Part shown: in pieces, positions 22,501 through 34,235 of the stretch
Position numbering within the stretch: position 1 is the first letter of the stretch
Layout of the letters: the number at the start of each line of letters is the position of its first letter
Assembly (NCBI GenBank): GCA_003260075.1
Contig: QLIY01000409.1
Coordinates: 1 to 64,000, forward strand
Length of the DNA stretch: 64,000 nucleotides
Source of the DNA: Phallusia mammillata
Taxonomy: Eukaryota; Chordata; Ascidiacea; Phlebobranchia; Ascidiidae
Direction of reading: 5' to 3'
Position numbers and translations under genes: made by a program
The notes under the pieces: model-generated
What the model was told of the DNA's origin: nothing
The model's input: the letters and a program-made list of their open reading frames with translations, nothing else
The model's database searches: none

Positions 22501-23838
22501 GGGGGGCTGTCACCGCATTTCTTTTCTCTTGTGTCATTTGATTTGTGGCACGTTTTCATTATTTCCTTTATTTGCCTGTAGAGCCATGCGACTTTATTCT
22601 GATTGCTTTGGCTTTAATGTTAAGCCGTTATAGAAGAGGCCAAAATAATTCGGTAACAAAACCAAACTAAATTGGCCGATACTAAACGATTGCAATAAAA
22701 CGGCATAGACAAATGCAATGCAAAATATATGTGTTGTAGTATATTGTAATACAAAATACCTTGAATTACTCCGCCACCTGGGCCCGTCCCGTTGTGCAGA
22801 TAAAACTTGGGAAGGGCTAAAGCTTTGGCTAACCAATCCAACATAACTGTTTCCAGTTCTGTGGAGGATGGTGATGAAAGCTGTTAAAATGCAGGTTAGA
22901 AACACAAATTTCAATGTTATAAAATAACTTGATTCCTTAGCCGACGTTTCGACGTTCTATACGGTCGCCTTTATCGCGGCAAATAAAAAAGAATGCGCGT
23001 AGTACTGGTGTACGTTAAACAAACTTTCGGTACAAAACTACAGCTGCCAGAATAGCTGCATAAGGTTGCTATTATGCCTTGCAGTTCAATTTTAGAACAA
23101 GCAAATAATCACAGCCCATTGTGAAAACCAATTTTAAAACATTTGTTTAAGTGTTGCAGCATGCGGTAACAAAGTTGTAAGTCGGTAGGGGCTTTTAGGA
23201 CAGGGTTGATTTAGGTAATGTTTGTTAATCGGATTTGGACCGGGTTTGGGTTCGGGGTCCGATTTCATGCAACCTTACAACTCTTATGTAGCATAATGAC
23301 AAATGAAAAACTATAAAATCAGAACAAGATACTTTTTTACTACTATAGTACTGCCAAAATGTAGATTTGTTCATTCACCCATGAGAAACCGATAGATCCG
23401 ATAGCACTTGTCAGTAGTTCGCCAAGCATTGAAGGGTAACTACCGGCGGTTGCGTAGAAACCGAAAAATCCTGATGAGAACCAATGGGTTAACCCTTTCA
23501 TGACCACTTCCTCGATTTCTGAAAAAACTTCAGGCCAATTTTCTGCATCTTCTGGGGCTTGGTCAGGTACAAGAGATCTCATAAAACCTACACACCAATT
23601 TTCATCTTGTCTAAAAAACTGTATACGTTTATGGTGAAGTTAAAATGTACAGTAACATGTTTTTTCCACCTGGTTTTACATTAGGAAACGTTTGACGTTC
23701 TGAGACAGTTTTGTGATAATCAATGATGCGATCCACCAATGTATGTGCAGCATTTCGAAAGTCATCGTGTTGCATGCCAAGACGTAGGCGGGTTTCACCA
23801 GTTTTGGAATCGTGTTTTCTTTTTTTAAAATTACTCAT
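19588..23838 (-). CDS. Aromatic amino-acid/histidine decarboxylase-like enzyme (copy 3, intact)
   Basis: Eleven exons in minus-strand order: 23838-23670, 23587-23379, 22880-22760, 21933-21775, 21678-21560, 21477-21411, 21348-21254, 20814-20747, 20360-20270, 20129-19908, 19794-19588. All junctions are GT-AG and in frame, giving about 507 residues against about 480 for vertebrate DOPA decarboxylase. The start is the ATG of [16 protein letters not shown] five codons upstream is an alternative. Visible landmarks are [47 protein letters not shown] lysine in [12 protein letters not shown], loop tyrosine in NPIYLRH and [11 protein letters not shown]. The family removes CO2 from aromatic amino acids in the cytosol. 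The histidine stacking on PLP is asparagine here ([10 protein letters not shown]). Substrate is not determined. Confidence 0.88.
20207..20260. mobile_element. Miniature hAT remnant at an exon-9 splice donor
   Basis: 54 bp with ends CAATGGTTCTCAACC and GGTTGAGAAACACAG, flanked by ATTTAGTA/CTTTAGTA. The right duplication reaches into the exon-9 donor of copy 3. A related piece lies at the same intron position in copy 6 (52311-52360), so this insertion predates that duplication. Confidence 0.7.
20507..20740. mobile_element. Non-autonomous hAT element, 234 bp, at the exon-8 donor
   Basis: Ends CAGTGGTCGGCAACC and GTTGCCGACCCCTG, with perfect 8-bp duplications CTTTACCA. On the gene strand this duplication is TG|GTAAAG, the exon-8 splice donor itself. 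A truncated relative is at 62339. Confidence 0.93.
22156..22428. mobile_element. Non-autonomous hAT element, 273 bp
   Basis: Ends CGGTGGTTCTAAAACTT and GGTTGGGAAGCACCG, with perfect 8-bp duplications CTTTAAAC. It lies in intron 3 of copy 3. The same element occupies the same intron of inverted copy 6 (49983-50524), so it was present before those copies separated. Confidence 0.88.
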
Positions 23839-24139
23839 TTTTTTGTCCATAAAACTGAAAGTTTCAACATTCAATATAAAACATATGAGAGTCGTTAAAC
23901 AGAATCTTTTAACGCAAAATGTTCAAGTGGTTAGGGTACTGCATTTTACATTGTAAGACAAAAACGTTGTAACAACATCAAAGCTCCAGTTATACTTTTC
24001 ATAGCTGGCCAGATATATCGTTTAAAGATTTAAAGTTATCTGAATATGCAACATAAATATTAATTCGAACTGTATTTAAACGTTACGTAATTAGCTCTTA
24101 TCAACGACTCTACTACAGCCTATAAAATTCTAGTTTTAA

Positions 24140-24260
24140 ATTGTCTACTTCAACTCGCATGCAAACCTTTCGTTACCAACAAACTTGCACGAAAAGCGCT
24201 AAATATTCACTACAAGACAAGGTCAACGTAATATCATGCCGGCCGAAATCCAACTAAACT
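24140..24260. repeat. Dispersed repeat, also at 27135, 28005 and 48810
   Basis: Copies share a backbone of ACCTTCAACT, CGTTACCAACAAACTTG and CATTTCATGCCTGAC-like motifs over about 110 bp with substantial divergence. The family is unidentified. The coordinates are those of the first copy. Confidence 0.6.
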
Positions 24261-24279
24261 TTCGAAAAGCACTCCCATC

Positions 24280-24849
24280 CAAGGGCGTCCGCAGGAAAAA
24301 ATACAGGGGAGGGCAAAACTATCTTCACATCGCCGTTCGATAAACGGTATTTCAGAACAAAAATCATCTGACTGTGCTACTCATTCTTGCCAATCCCAAA
24401 GTAGCAAAATAATACAATAAACACAATATTAAATCTCACTGAAGTATGTGGTAGGTTGGCAAATACTTTTTAACGGAAGTAGGATTTACATTGACCAACC
24501 TTATCAGATGTAACAACAAATACAGTGAAGATATCACATAATGCCTGTTTGACACATCCATCAATGACGTAATAATATGCTTGTTACCGAACTATTGTTA
24601 AGTAATAATGTTCGATTCATTTAATTTGTTGTAAAACCTTATTCTGTTCTGTTACAGTTACACTTGTAATAAAGGGGTGGAGACCTACGGCGTCTTCAAT
24701 TTACGTTCCAGGAATAGTTTTTGTATAACACTGTGTGAATGTTTATTGTGTTTTGTTTTAAGTTGCGGATTCTCCGACCGTTTGCGTTTTTCTTTTTTCC
24801 AGGGGGGGGGGCACGTGCCCCCTCTTGCCCCCCGCTGCGGACGCCCATG
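24280..24849. mobile_element. Non-autonomous hAT element, 570 bp
   Basis: Ends CAAGGGCGTCCGCAG and CTGCGGACGCCCATG, with 8-bp duplications CTCCCATC/CTCCCAGC. A G10 run (24802-24811) sits just inside the right end, next to GCACGTGCCCCC. Confidence 0.8.
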
Positions 24850-25174
24850 CTCCCAGCAGACACATGCGTCATACATCGAGGTCTAATTGTTGTCACGATG
24901 CGGAAACTATTACGTTATTCGGTAGAAAAAGCGAGTTCAAAAGACGCCAAGGCCATAACTTTTGTGTTCGTACCAGTATGGCTAAGAAATGTGTTTCATA
25001 TCATATATTAGTCATTCATTTGTTGCCAAGATGTTTTTGATTTTGATGTATTGCTATGCTAGGTCTAAGTAATGAGTCGCCAACTTGCAAGTTATTTTAA
25101 GGGGCTTACTGTAAAACTATATATTTTTACCTATAAAAATACATATTTCTGCTTTCTCAAAACCATATTTTAAC

Positions 25175-25217
25175 AAGGTGCATGCGGCCCGCGGGCCGGA
25201 GGTTCCCCACCCCTGGT
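25175..25217. mobile_element. hAT-like terminal fragment
   Basis: GCGGCCCGCGGGCCGGAGG followed by TTCCCCACCCCTG is a typical right end of the non-autonomous hAT elements seen here. No convincing left end was found. Confidence 0.4.
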
Positions 25218-26119
25218 TTATTGTCTTAGTCGGGCAGTTACGTAATGTTTTGAATTGATTTGCCGCACTTGGTTCATGATACACAGTCGTGTACCTGTTG
25301 CGTAATGCAACATGGTGCCATTTTCTAACCATGGTGTTCTGATAACACAGACAATCAGTCCTTTCCGTCATGCCTCAAATAGCAGACAAACGGCAGAAGG
25401 ATGTGATATGGCTCGGTTTGCTCGGGTGGGACAGGAAACGTTTAGGCTTGCGTTGTTAAAAGAAACAAACCATGCATTTCAAAAACGAATAACTGACGCA
25501 TTCTTTATCGCAACTCTTGTAACTTTATTCGCGTGTATTCTCTTTTTATTGTGTTAAGTTAGAAGCGCATGACGCAAGCTGGCAAACGGACATATAGGCC
25601 TCGCCCAACTGCGTCGAGTTTATGTTATATGTGATGTTTATGTTATGTTATGTTTTTGACTTTGTAAATGTTTGTATTTGTATAATTTTACATTGCATTT
25701 AATAAAATCAGAAGGTGGTGCGTTAAAGGAAGTATTTAGGGGCATAGCCCTGCTAAATAGTTTACGTCTAACTTAAACTAGAAGTACTGCACAGAGGTCT
25801 ATAAGCGTAAAAGTGAATTCACGCTTGATTAAGTATGAAATGAGATTTTAGTTTGTGACGACAGTTTAGACTTGAGACAGATAATCCAGTCTCATTAGGC
25901 TAACTGAAGCGTTAACAGTACCGTTGGCTATAAATCACGTTTCTGTACTTTTTGTACACATTACAAACTCAGAATCGTGTCGAATTTGCATCAATTTGAA
26001 CAGAAACGATATTTTATGAGGGAGAAATGTAAAAAAAGTTTTGTTTTAGTTTTTGACCCGACGAAACGCTTTTAACGAAATTTTTATCATCCTAATCGTT
26101 TCCTTGTTATTCTTCTTAG

Positions 26120-26555
26120 TCAATTGTCATTAAGCAATGAAGCAAAACAACGTACATTTTTTAGTTTTCTGCTTGACTGAGGATTCTGGGCCGAGTCCAT
26201 CAATGCTACATTGGAAAATTTAACTGTTTCATGAATTACAAACTGATGATGAGCTCTCTGAATGTAGCTACTATACTACTGTCTGTGAGGGAGACAGAAA
26301 CGTTACAACAAAAATAAAAATTAAATTGCACTTTTCAAAGCAGTCGAAATTTAACGTATATTTATGTTCTTCTCAGTCAATGTCATTGTGCAATGAAGCA
26401 AAACAATGTACATTTTTCAGTTTTCTGCTTGACTGAAGATTCTGGCCGGGTCTGTCAATGCTATATAAATGCAAACAGTTGGTGAGCTCATTCTGAATAT
26501 AGCAACCATACTACTGTCTGTAAGGGAGACAGAAACCTTGCAACGAAAATAAAGA
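26120..26555 (+). repeat. Diverged tandem duplication
   Basis: 26120-26320 and 26375-26555 share GCAATGAAGCAAAACAA, TTTTCTGCTTGACTGA and ACTACTGTCTGT in the same order, with many substitutions and indels. Two tandem copies of an unidentified noncoding sequence. Confidence 0.7.
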
Positions 26556-26610
26556 TCCTTTAAAACGCTACTAACACGCATTAGCAGTTCCTGTACTATA
26601 TAGCCTAGGT

Positions 26611-27127
26611 CAGGGATGGCGAACCACTGACCCGAAGTTACCCACCACGTGAATTTTAATGACCCACTTGTAGTTTTAAAAATTGATGCAGATTACTATA
26701 GGTAGGGTTACCAGACTTCCAAGATTAAAAAGCAACAGTTAAATTAAACCCTTCGCCAGATTGCCTATTGTCTTAAAATACAGATTGTTGAGTCAATTAT
26801 AAGGCAACATATATGTTTATTTACAACTTGAAACGATTTGTTGTATCTTTGTTGACGCTGTTCGGTTCCACATATTCAACATATGCGAATCCTTGTTTTC
26901 ACACATGAATTCGGTAAAATCAAATGCCAGGAATCGTCTTAGCTCAGATATGACTGCTGCGTGTATTAAGCTGAAAACTACCTAGGATTACAAGACTTGC
27001 AGAGAAGATACAGCAACATGCTTCTCATTGATGTCGACATATAATAAAATATGTGACCCACTTTGTTTTCTTTCCGAATTATGATCTCATGTATGACCCA
27101 TTCAACGAAAAAGGTTCACCATCCCTG
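26611..27127. mobile_element. Non-autonomous hAT element, 517 bp
   Basis: Ends CAGGGATGGCGAACC and GGTTCACCATCCCTG, flanked by perfect 8-bp duplications GCCTAGGT. No transposase frame is visible. Confidence 0.93.
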
Positions 27128-28783
27128 GCCTAGGTTCTAGTTTTCGTTCGTTGCCCACAAACTTGTTCAAGAAAGCGCCAAAAATTTCAACGTCAAGGCC
27201 AAGTTCATTTTATGCCTGACGAAATTCAACATGATCATTACCAAGCACTACTTTGCACAGTGCTGCGTTCTCTGATAGCAAACTTCTTTTAAGCAGAAGT
27301 GAAGGAGTAAAAGTCTGAAAAACTACCCCTTTGAAAGCTAATAGATGTTTTACTTTGAACGCACCTACCATAGTCAAAAACATAATGATTTTCGATCAAA
27401 CAAAAAACGTGCTGAGATGTTAAGGTATTATTATGTGCGAAAGTATGATTTAACGCTCGAAGCGAAAACTGTGGTCACAGCTATAAATATATGTAGTCAA
27501 ACCGATGAATATTTGAATACATGCACTGGGATTTCTGCTTATTTCAAAGATAGTTTTCGACCAGAAAGATGGAATTTTAAATAGACACTGGTTACTGGTC
27601 TATCAGCTGCTACACTTTTTTGTAGGCTCACAATATGCAAATGACACGACACAAAACCTTACAATACAGATGCAGAGGTCAAAAGCAGTTTACAATAATC
27701 CTAATATCGTTCTGAAAGACTATAATAATGGATTTATCCAGATACTACTGTCGAATTTTTAAAATGAGTAAATCGGATTTTCTGAGATGCTTTTTTTGCA
27801 ACTGCAATTAATTTGAAAAATTACCAGTTTGTAAATTCCTCAAATAAAAATTTCTAAGATTATTTTTTACATGCGCTGCACATATTTTTTGAACTGCTTT
27901 TTTTGAACTGGGTTATAGTATAGTAATTAGATGAAGTACTATAACAGGTTATAGTATTTAGTAAAAGGTTAAAGTAATTAGAAGGAATACTATAACTTAC
28001 ACCTTCAACTTACATACAAACCGTTCGTTACCAACAAACTTGTGCGAAAAAAAGGCTAAAAAAAGATTGCCTTAAAGACAAGCCTAAGGTCATTTCATGC
28101 CTGACAAATTTGCACTAGAAGCAGTAGACCTTTTTTACGTTCTGTATCAGCAATTTTTCTAGACAGAATAAATATTTAGTGTTTGGTTAAACAGAACCTC
28201 GGTGGATTTCTCAATTTATTTGCAATGTGTTAGTGGTGGACTTAAATCAATGAAGCTTCATTGAAAATCATTGGAACGCGATAGAACTAAAAAATGCATC
28301 ACTTAGCAGTCACTGCTGGCGAAATGTGATACGTATATGTTGCAGAAAAACTGTTGCGCACAGAAATGTGACGCGATATGTGACAGCTCAAGAAGCATAA
28401 ATGTACAGCTATACAACTGCAAGTCGATCAGCTTGTTTAGTTTTGTATAGGCTTAGTATGTGCAAACAATGCAAATCGTAACCAAACTTTAACGTTTGGT
28501 ATTGTCAAAGGTTATTTCTATTCCGATATAGTTCCTTCAGAGAAATAAATCACAATGAGAATGACTTTTTTGAGATTACCGAAATTGGAACAAAAAATAC
28601 AACTCAGAATTTTAGCTAAATCAATATACAGGCATTTTTCCAAACGACGCCTCACTTACGCCTTATGTGACACACATAATATTACATTTTGGCACCTGAT
28701 AGTGTTGCAGCACGGAAACCACTGGGAGGGAGTAATGTAAATTAGAGTTTTTCGACGTAAAATACGTTAAGCCGAAGTATTGT

Positions 28784-31700
28784 TTAAATTACGCCATTGC
28801 ATTCCGGGAGCAGTTGATGAGTCAATTCATGGATGACTTTCCAAAGTTCATCAAGTTTTCCAGTGCTGCAATTCATAGACCCGGTGCTGATTCTAATAAA
28901 AAACTTTCCTCCAAAAGAGGCTGGAGTGATGAAAAATCGTCGGTCGCCCAAGATCGCTTCATAAAGTTTTCTGTTGACGTCGTTTGCATTCTAGAACAAT
29001 TCAAGTGATGCGTGTATGTATTTGTCAAAACAAGATTAAACAGATTGAAACGAAACTAATAAATCAACTAGAAAGGTGGCTTTCCTATATACTTCCATTT
29101 TATACATTTCATATCTTATTTACGGATTTAGTATACATGCTGTTTCTACAAATATGATTGTTATTGCAAGAAAAATGGAATAGGTCCCTACACATGTAAC
29201 TTATGAATGGGAATTTGGTTACGCTATAAAAATAGTGCGAATATTTTTAGATCCTTAAGAACAAATTAGTCAAAGCATCAACACAAACTTCAAATGGTTC
29301 TGTCCATATTCTTTTTACTAGAAACACTAAACACTAAGAAGCCATTTGCCGCAAAGGTATACATAATAAATTACTCTTAACCTAGTTTCCTTCAAAAAGT
29401 TCAAAACGCAAAAAGAAAAATATATAATGCACCTAAATATTTTTTTCTATTCGTTTTTATTTGTGCTACTTTTTAAAGAGTAAAAACATTTAGAGTTTAT
29501 AGTGTTACGTGCTAACCTTTTTGCCCAAGATGTCGGGCTTCAACCGAAAACAAACAAGACCCAGTACAACAGGGAACAAGATTTCATATCGTTCGTCTGT
29601 TTTTACCAATCCTTCTAGGTGTTTGGCTTCTGCAACTCCTCTTCTCACGTGATTTCGCAGCCCTACCAAACCGACCATGCGTAACACAAACCAAAGCTTA
29701 ATGGCACGAAATCGCCTGCTAAGCGGAATTTGCCAGTGCTGAAACAAAAAAAACACAACAACTTTAGGGTCGCAAAAGGAACACCAAGTAATAGTCGATT
29801 TGAAAACCTAAGTTGTATCATTTTTAAGTAAACCAAAACGTAAGTTAAATTTGATTTCAAGTTAAATTTGTAATCTTTGAAGGCTCTGAAATAGATTCTG
29901 AGACCATGCTGCAATATACAGCAGTGGTAATAAAGAAACAAAGAAGAGATTACATCTGAACAACATTCAACAACAATTGTAACAACGGCAGTAAGGCGTG
30001 AACCTAAATAAGGTTGCTAAAATTGCAAGAAAGAGGAAAGGTGGCTAAAAAGGTCGATTTTTGGGATGGTTTAAACCTGAAGTTAGCTTCCTGAAAACGC
30101 AGTCGAATCTATGAGATGCAAAAAAAGAAACAACGCAAACACAAAATGGATAAGCATAGGAATGATTGCAAATATCTTGCGAGTAAACGAAAACACCACA
30201 ACGCTGTTAAGCGCTAAACTCAAAAGCAAACAGCTACCATGTAATCGATCCCGCTTTTGCTGTCATCGTGTCGAAGATAAATAGGATCCACGGTCATGGC
30301 GTTTCTCACATGAGAGCTGTCTTTAAACCTATAATGCAGAATACTGTTAGAATCATATAATACCAGCTACGTAGAATGAATGTATCATCAACCAAATCAA
30401 AGAGGTCTCGTACATCAATACTTAATCCCAAATAGTCAACGGCAAAACTAGGACATTTTTGTTTCGTGCATATGCATTACAACCCGTAAACAAAATATGT
30501 TGTTGCCTTGGTTTTACACTGGTTCCCATACACAATAAAGCAGTTCCTGACATCGGTTTAGCTTCTGGAATAAAAGCCTCGTTCAACACAGACGTAATAC
30601 AGCTACATTCACTGAACAAAATAGATGTACTGCGACGCAACAAAATGGCTGGAGTTTTTAATAGCGACATAATCTGTCTTTACTGCGAACCATTCGTGCC
30701 CGTTGTTTGACAATCTATCTTCGTGGACAAGTTACAGAAAAGAAAAAATCTAAGCTGGAGTATCTAGGGGAGTGACCCATAATAACTTTTAGCAATAATA
30801 CAGCAATGAATGCGCTCCTACCATAACGTCGAACAGTCATGGTTAACCATCATCACCTTGTGAGGATTCAAGTTAAAAGAAGATGAAAACTGTAAAAGGA
30901 AACTGTTGCAAGATGTGTCTAATCAACTACATGTGTGAAATAGATCAAGTAAGCTTAGTTTGATTCAAAATCCAGTATTGTTACGAAACTAACTGCTATT
31001 TGAACTACACCGCTATAGCTTGTCACTTCATGTACATAAAAAATAACATTTGCAAATGCTATCGTTTTTTTTGCTTACCTCCAAGCCATTGGCGATAAAT
31101 CGGAATTCAGGACAAAGAAGAGCGGTTCCTGCATAGGCAGCATCGATGTGTAACCAAATACCTTCTTTTTTACCTGAATACAGTGGCGACCATTTCGTAT
31201 GAAACCATCAAGAACACACATTATCTCGGTTTACCAACATACATATTGGTCCAACTTCCTCCAGATTATCGAATGAGCAGCAAGCAGTGGTTCCAAGTGA
31301 CGCACAAACCTAGGTAACATTTTTTGTTGTTGCTGTAGATTGTTTTATAGCAAACAAGATAAGGAAAGCAAATCATTGTTTTTACATAAAACGGTATTCT
31401 TCCGTTCTTTTTGTCTTCCTTTATCGCATCCAGAAGAGTGTTGCCTCTCAGTGAGCCCATGTCGTCCGCCTCCAAAAGTCTCAAATCCACAAACGCTATT
31501 TTACCTTTAAAAACAAATATAGAATACGAAATAGGATAAAAAAACTTTTTATAAACTTAACCTCACTAAGCAGGAAAATTACATACTGCAGGGAAAAAAC
31601 GCCTATTGTTTACCTGCTTTTTCGACAGATGAATTGCTGACGTTTGAAGCATATGCAATCAAGCGTTTGTTAATGTCATGGCGACATTGGTTGGGATCAA

Positions 31701-34235
31701 CAGACAGTAGTGTTCGAATTGCTTTATCCCTTGCACTTAGCAGTGTTACCAGTGTTGATTCACTTGCTGTGCCTGTTTTAACAAAATAGTCGGGGTTCGG
31801 AATTAACCTATGTATTGACTTTGTGCGTTTTGTTGCATTTCTATTTTGGCATCCTCACAGCTTCGGTAATGCAGAATGTCTACAATATGCTTTCCTGTTA
31901 GAGGTTGATTTAGTGCTGTCCTCGTGAAACACACATTTTGTCACTTAGAGATTGCAATGGGAACATTGATCATTGCCATAGTGTACTAGGTTGGTTAAAT
32001 TTGTTAAACCAATGACAAAATAATGTAGGGAAAAATCGTGTCATTGCCGGTCTGTAAACGGATCTGCATATTAGTACAGGTCCTGGAAAATATATTAGTG
32101 ATAAAATGATGTAAGTATCTACAGAGAAATGATTCTAACACAAAAACTGAACATCAGCTGCTTACAAATGTTTTCGAAATACATGCGCGGTCGATAAAAT
32201 CGACCTCTACAGCATGGTTTTGTTGCTAAACTTGTTGAACAAAAAACTCTTACCTTGAATTATTCCGCCACCTGGGCCCGTCCCGTTGTGCAGAAAAAAC
32301 TTAGGAAGATCTAAAGCTTTGGCTAACCAATCCAACATAACTGTTTCCAGTTCAGTGCAAGACGGAGACGAAGCCTACAAGCACAGTTTCGTAAAAAATC
32401 TTAAGTAAACGGAAACAAATGCAAATCTTGTCCAAAAACATTCTACGTCAGGAGTTCTTAACCAGGGGTACGTGTACCCCCTTGGGGTACGAAGCAGTAA
32501 AGCAGGGGTACGGCATGCAGGGTGAAATCGTACAGTATTTCGGCATATTTGTAAAGAATGCGTAACAAGTTACTTTGTTATATGTCTAAAACGGGTTGGT
32601 TTTGTACTACTTACAATACTGTTTTAATGCGTGCATTCAACATGCAAGTTATAAATACCTATTATTACAATTACGTTAATTCTTATTATTACAATTTTAT
32701 TAAGTTCCGTCGGCCATTTTGGACAGGGGGTACGAAAAAATTTCATGAAAGCTCAAAGGGTACGAGCGCTAAAAAGGTTAAGAAACACTGTTCTACTATA
32801 AAAAATAGCGTGCATGACCATGCAGTTAATTGACTAAAATACTTCGAATTGCATTTAATAAGGCAATATTAAGATCAATCCCTTTGACCAATTGGGTTCC
32901 TGTTACAAAATTTGGGCATTGTTTCAATTAAAGCCGAGGTCGCATACCAAAACTTGTTCGCATAGAGCGGACTTTTTATGTTCTTGACTGCCAATTTGTA
33001 TTCTTTTGAGTCGCGAATTTAGGTTTAGCTTGGTTTGGTCGATGCGATCACGACGCAACTGTCCTCTTCACGGATAGCCTTTAATCTTATGTGATGATTT
33101 TGTCATATCCCGCTGCCCTTGTGTGTTTTGGTTTCAGTGCTCGCAAAATTTCAACTTATTGCCCTACCGTTCTGGTGGGGAAACGTTAGTAAAATTACAA
33201 TCAAAAAATCTAGATGTTTGTTTCACAACAGTTAAAAGACAAGTTGGTTACGATTATTGAAATTGCGACATGAACGAAACCAAGTGAGTTTACCTCTTAT
33301 AGTTACGGGTAAATTGAATTTCCAGCTACCAAGTGCAACCGTTTTACTTAAGTTAACTTAAATCCGAACACGGCCCGACCTTGTATTAAACATCATTTAA
33401 ATAGTTACTAGAGAAATAATTCACGATAACTGTTACTGTATTGTGTTTTCAAATTTGTTGCAGGTAAAATTCAGAAACAACTCATAAACACAATGCATAA
33501 ATCAACTTTTTTTTACGGGAGTTCTTACAATCACGGAACTCTGATTTATACTATATCATTAGCGAAAATGTTTATTGCCTTTACGGCCGTTTATGGTTGC
33601 ATCATCAATTTTATTATTTACCCACGAGAAGCCAAGAGATCCAATGGCAGATGATAACATTTCACCTAGCGTAGATGGATAACTGCCACCACATGGATAG
33701 AAAGCCATAAATCCCGATGAAAACCAATGGGTTAACCCTTTCATGACCACCTCTTTGAAGTCTGAAAATACTTCAGGCCATTTTTCAGCGTTCTCTGGAG
33801 CTTGTTCAGGTACAAGAGACCTCATAAAACCTTACAGAGAAATCACATTTTTGTGCAAAAATCAGTTGGTGCCAGAAACAGTGCGCAAATTAATATAGTA
33901 TTGTACAACACGTATCTGCGAATTTGCTCTATAACGTTTAACATTAGAAAAGGTTTGAAAAACTGGAACAGTTACCAAGGCAAGTTTGCTCTACTTGATT
34001 TAACATCAGGAACGGTTTAACGATCTTGGACAGTGTCTAAGATACACCAAGACAAGATTTCTTTACCTGGTTTGACATTAGGAAACGTTTGACGTTGTGG
34101 AACAGTTACTTGATAGTCGATGATTCGGTCTATCAACGCGTGTGCTGCGTTTCGAAAGTCGTCATGCTGCATGCCGAGACGTAGACAGGTGTCACTTGTT
34201 TGCAAAATGTTGTCTGCTTTTTTATAATGATTCAT
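28784..34235 (-). CDS. Aromatic amino-acid/histidine decarboxylase-like enzyme (copy 2, intact)
   Basis: Eleven exons in minus-strand order: 34235-34067, 33830-33622, 32374-32254, 31772-31614, 31504-31386, 31309-31243, 31173-31079, 30889-30822, 30328-30238, 29738-29517, 28990-28784. All join in frame with GT-AG borders to about 507 codons. The start ATG (MNHYKKADN) aligns with copy 1. Landmarks are [70 protein letters not shown] lysine in [10 protein letters not shown], mobile-loop tyrosine in DPIYLRH, and [18 protein letters not shown]. The last two segments resemble histidine decarboxylase, others DOPA decarboxylase. The PLP-stacking histidine is asparagine ([10 protein letters not shown]). 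It is the inverted partner of pseudogene copy 1 and probably the active member of that pair. Confidence 0.9.
32449..32790. mobile_element. Non-autonomous hAT element, 342 bp
   Basis: Ends CAGGAGTTCTTAACC and GGTTAAGAAACACTG, flanked by TTCTACGT/TTCTACTA (six of eight match). It lies in intron 2 of copy 2 and is absent from the same intron of copy 1. Confidence 0.8.

Larger units (their letters stand above)
23839..28783. other. Intergenic region between decarboxylase copies 3 and 2
   Basis: No gene recognised. It contains two complete hAT elements, one hAT end, a tandem duplication at 26120-26555 and several copies of a dispersed repeat (24145, 27140, 28005) related to one at 48810. A small open frame at 27345-27584 shows no known motif. 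Confidence 0.6.

Noticed and set aside
24739-25040. Overlapping plus-strand frames around 24.8 kb
   Set aside because: They run through the right end and G run of a hAT element and have no protein similarity I recognise.
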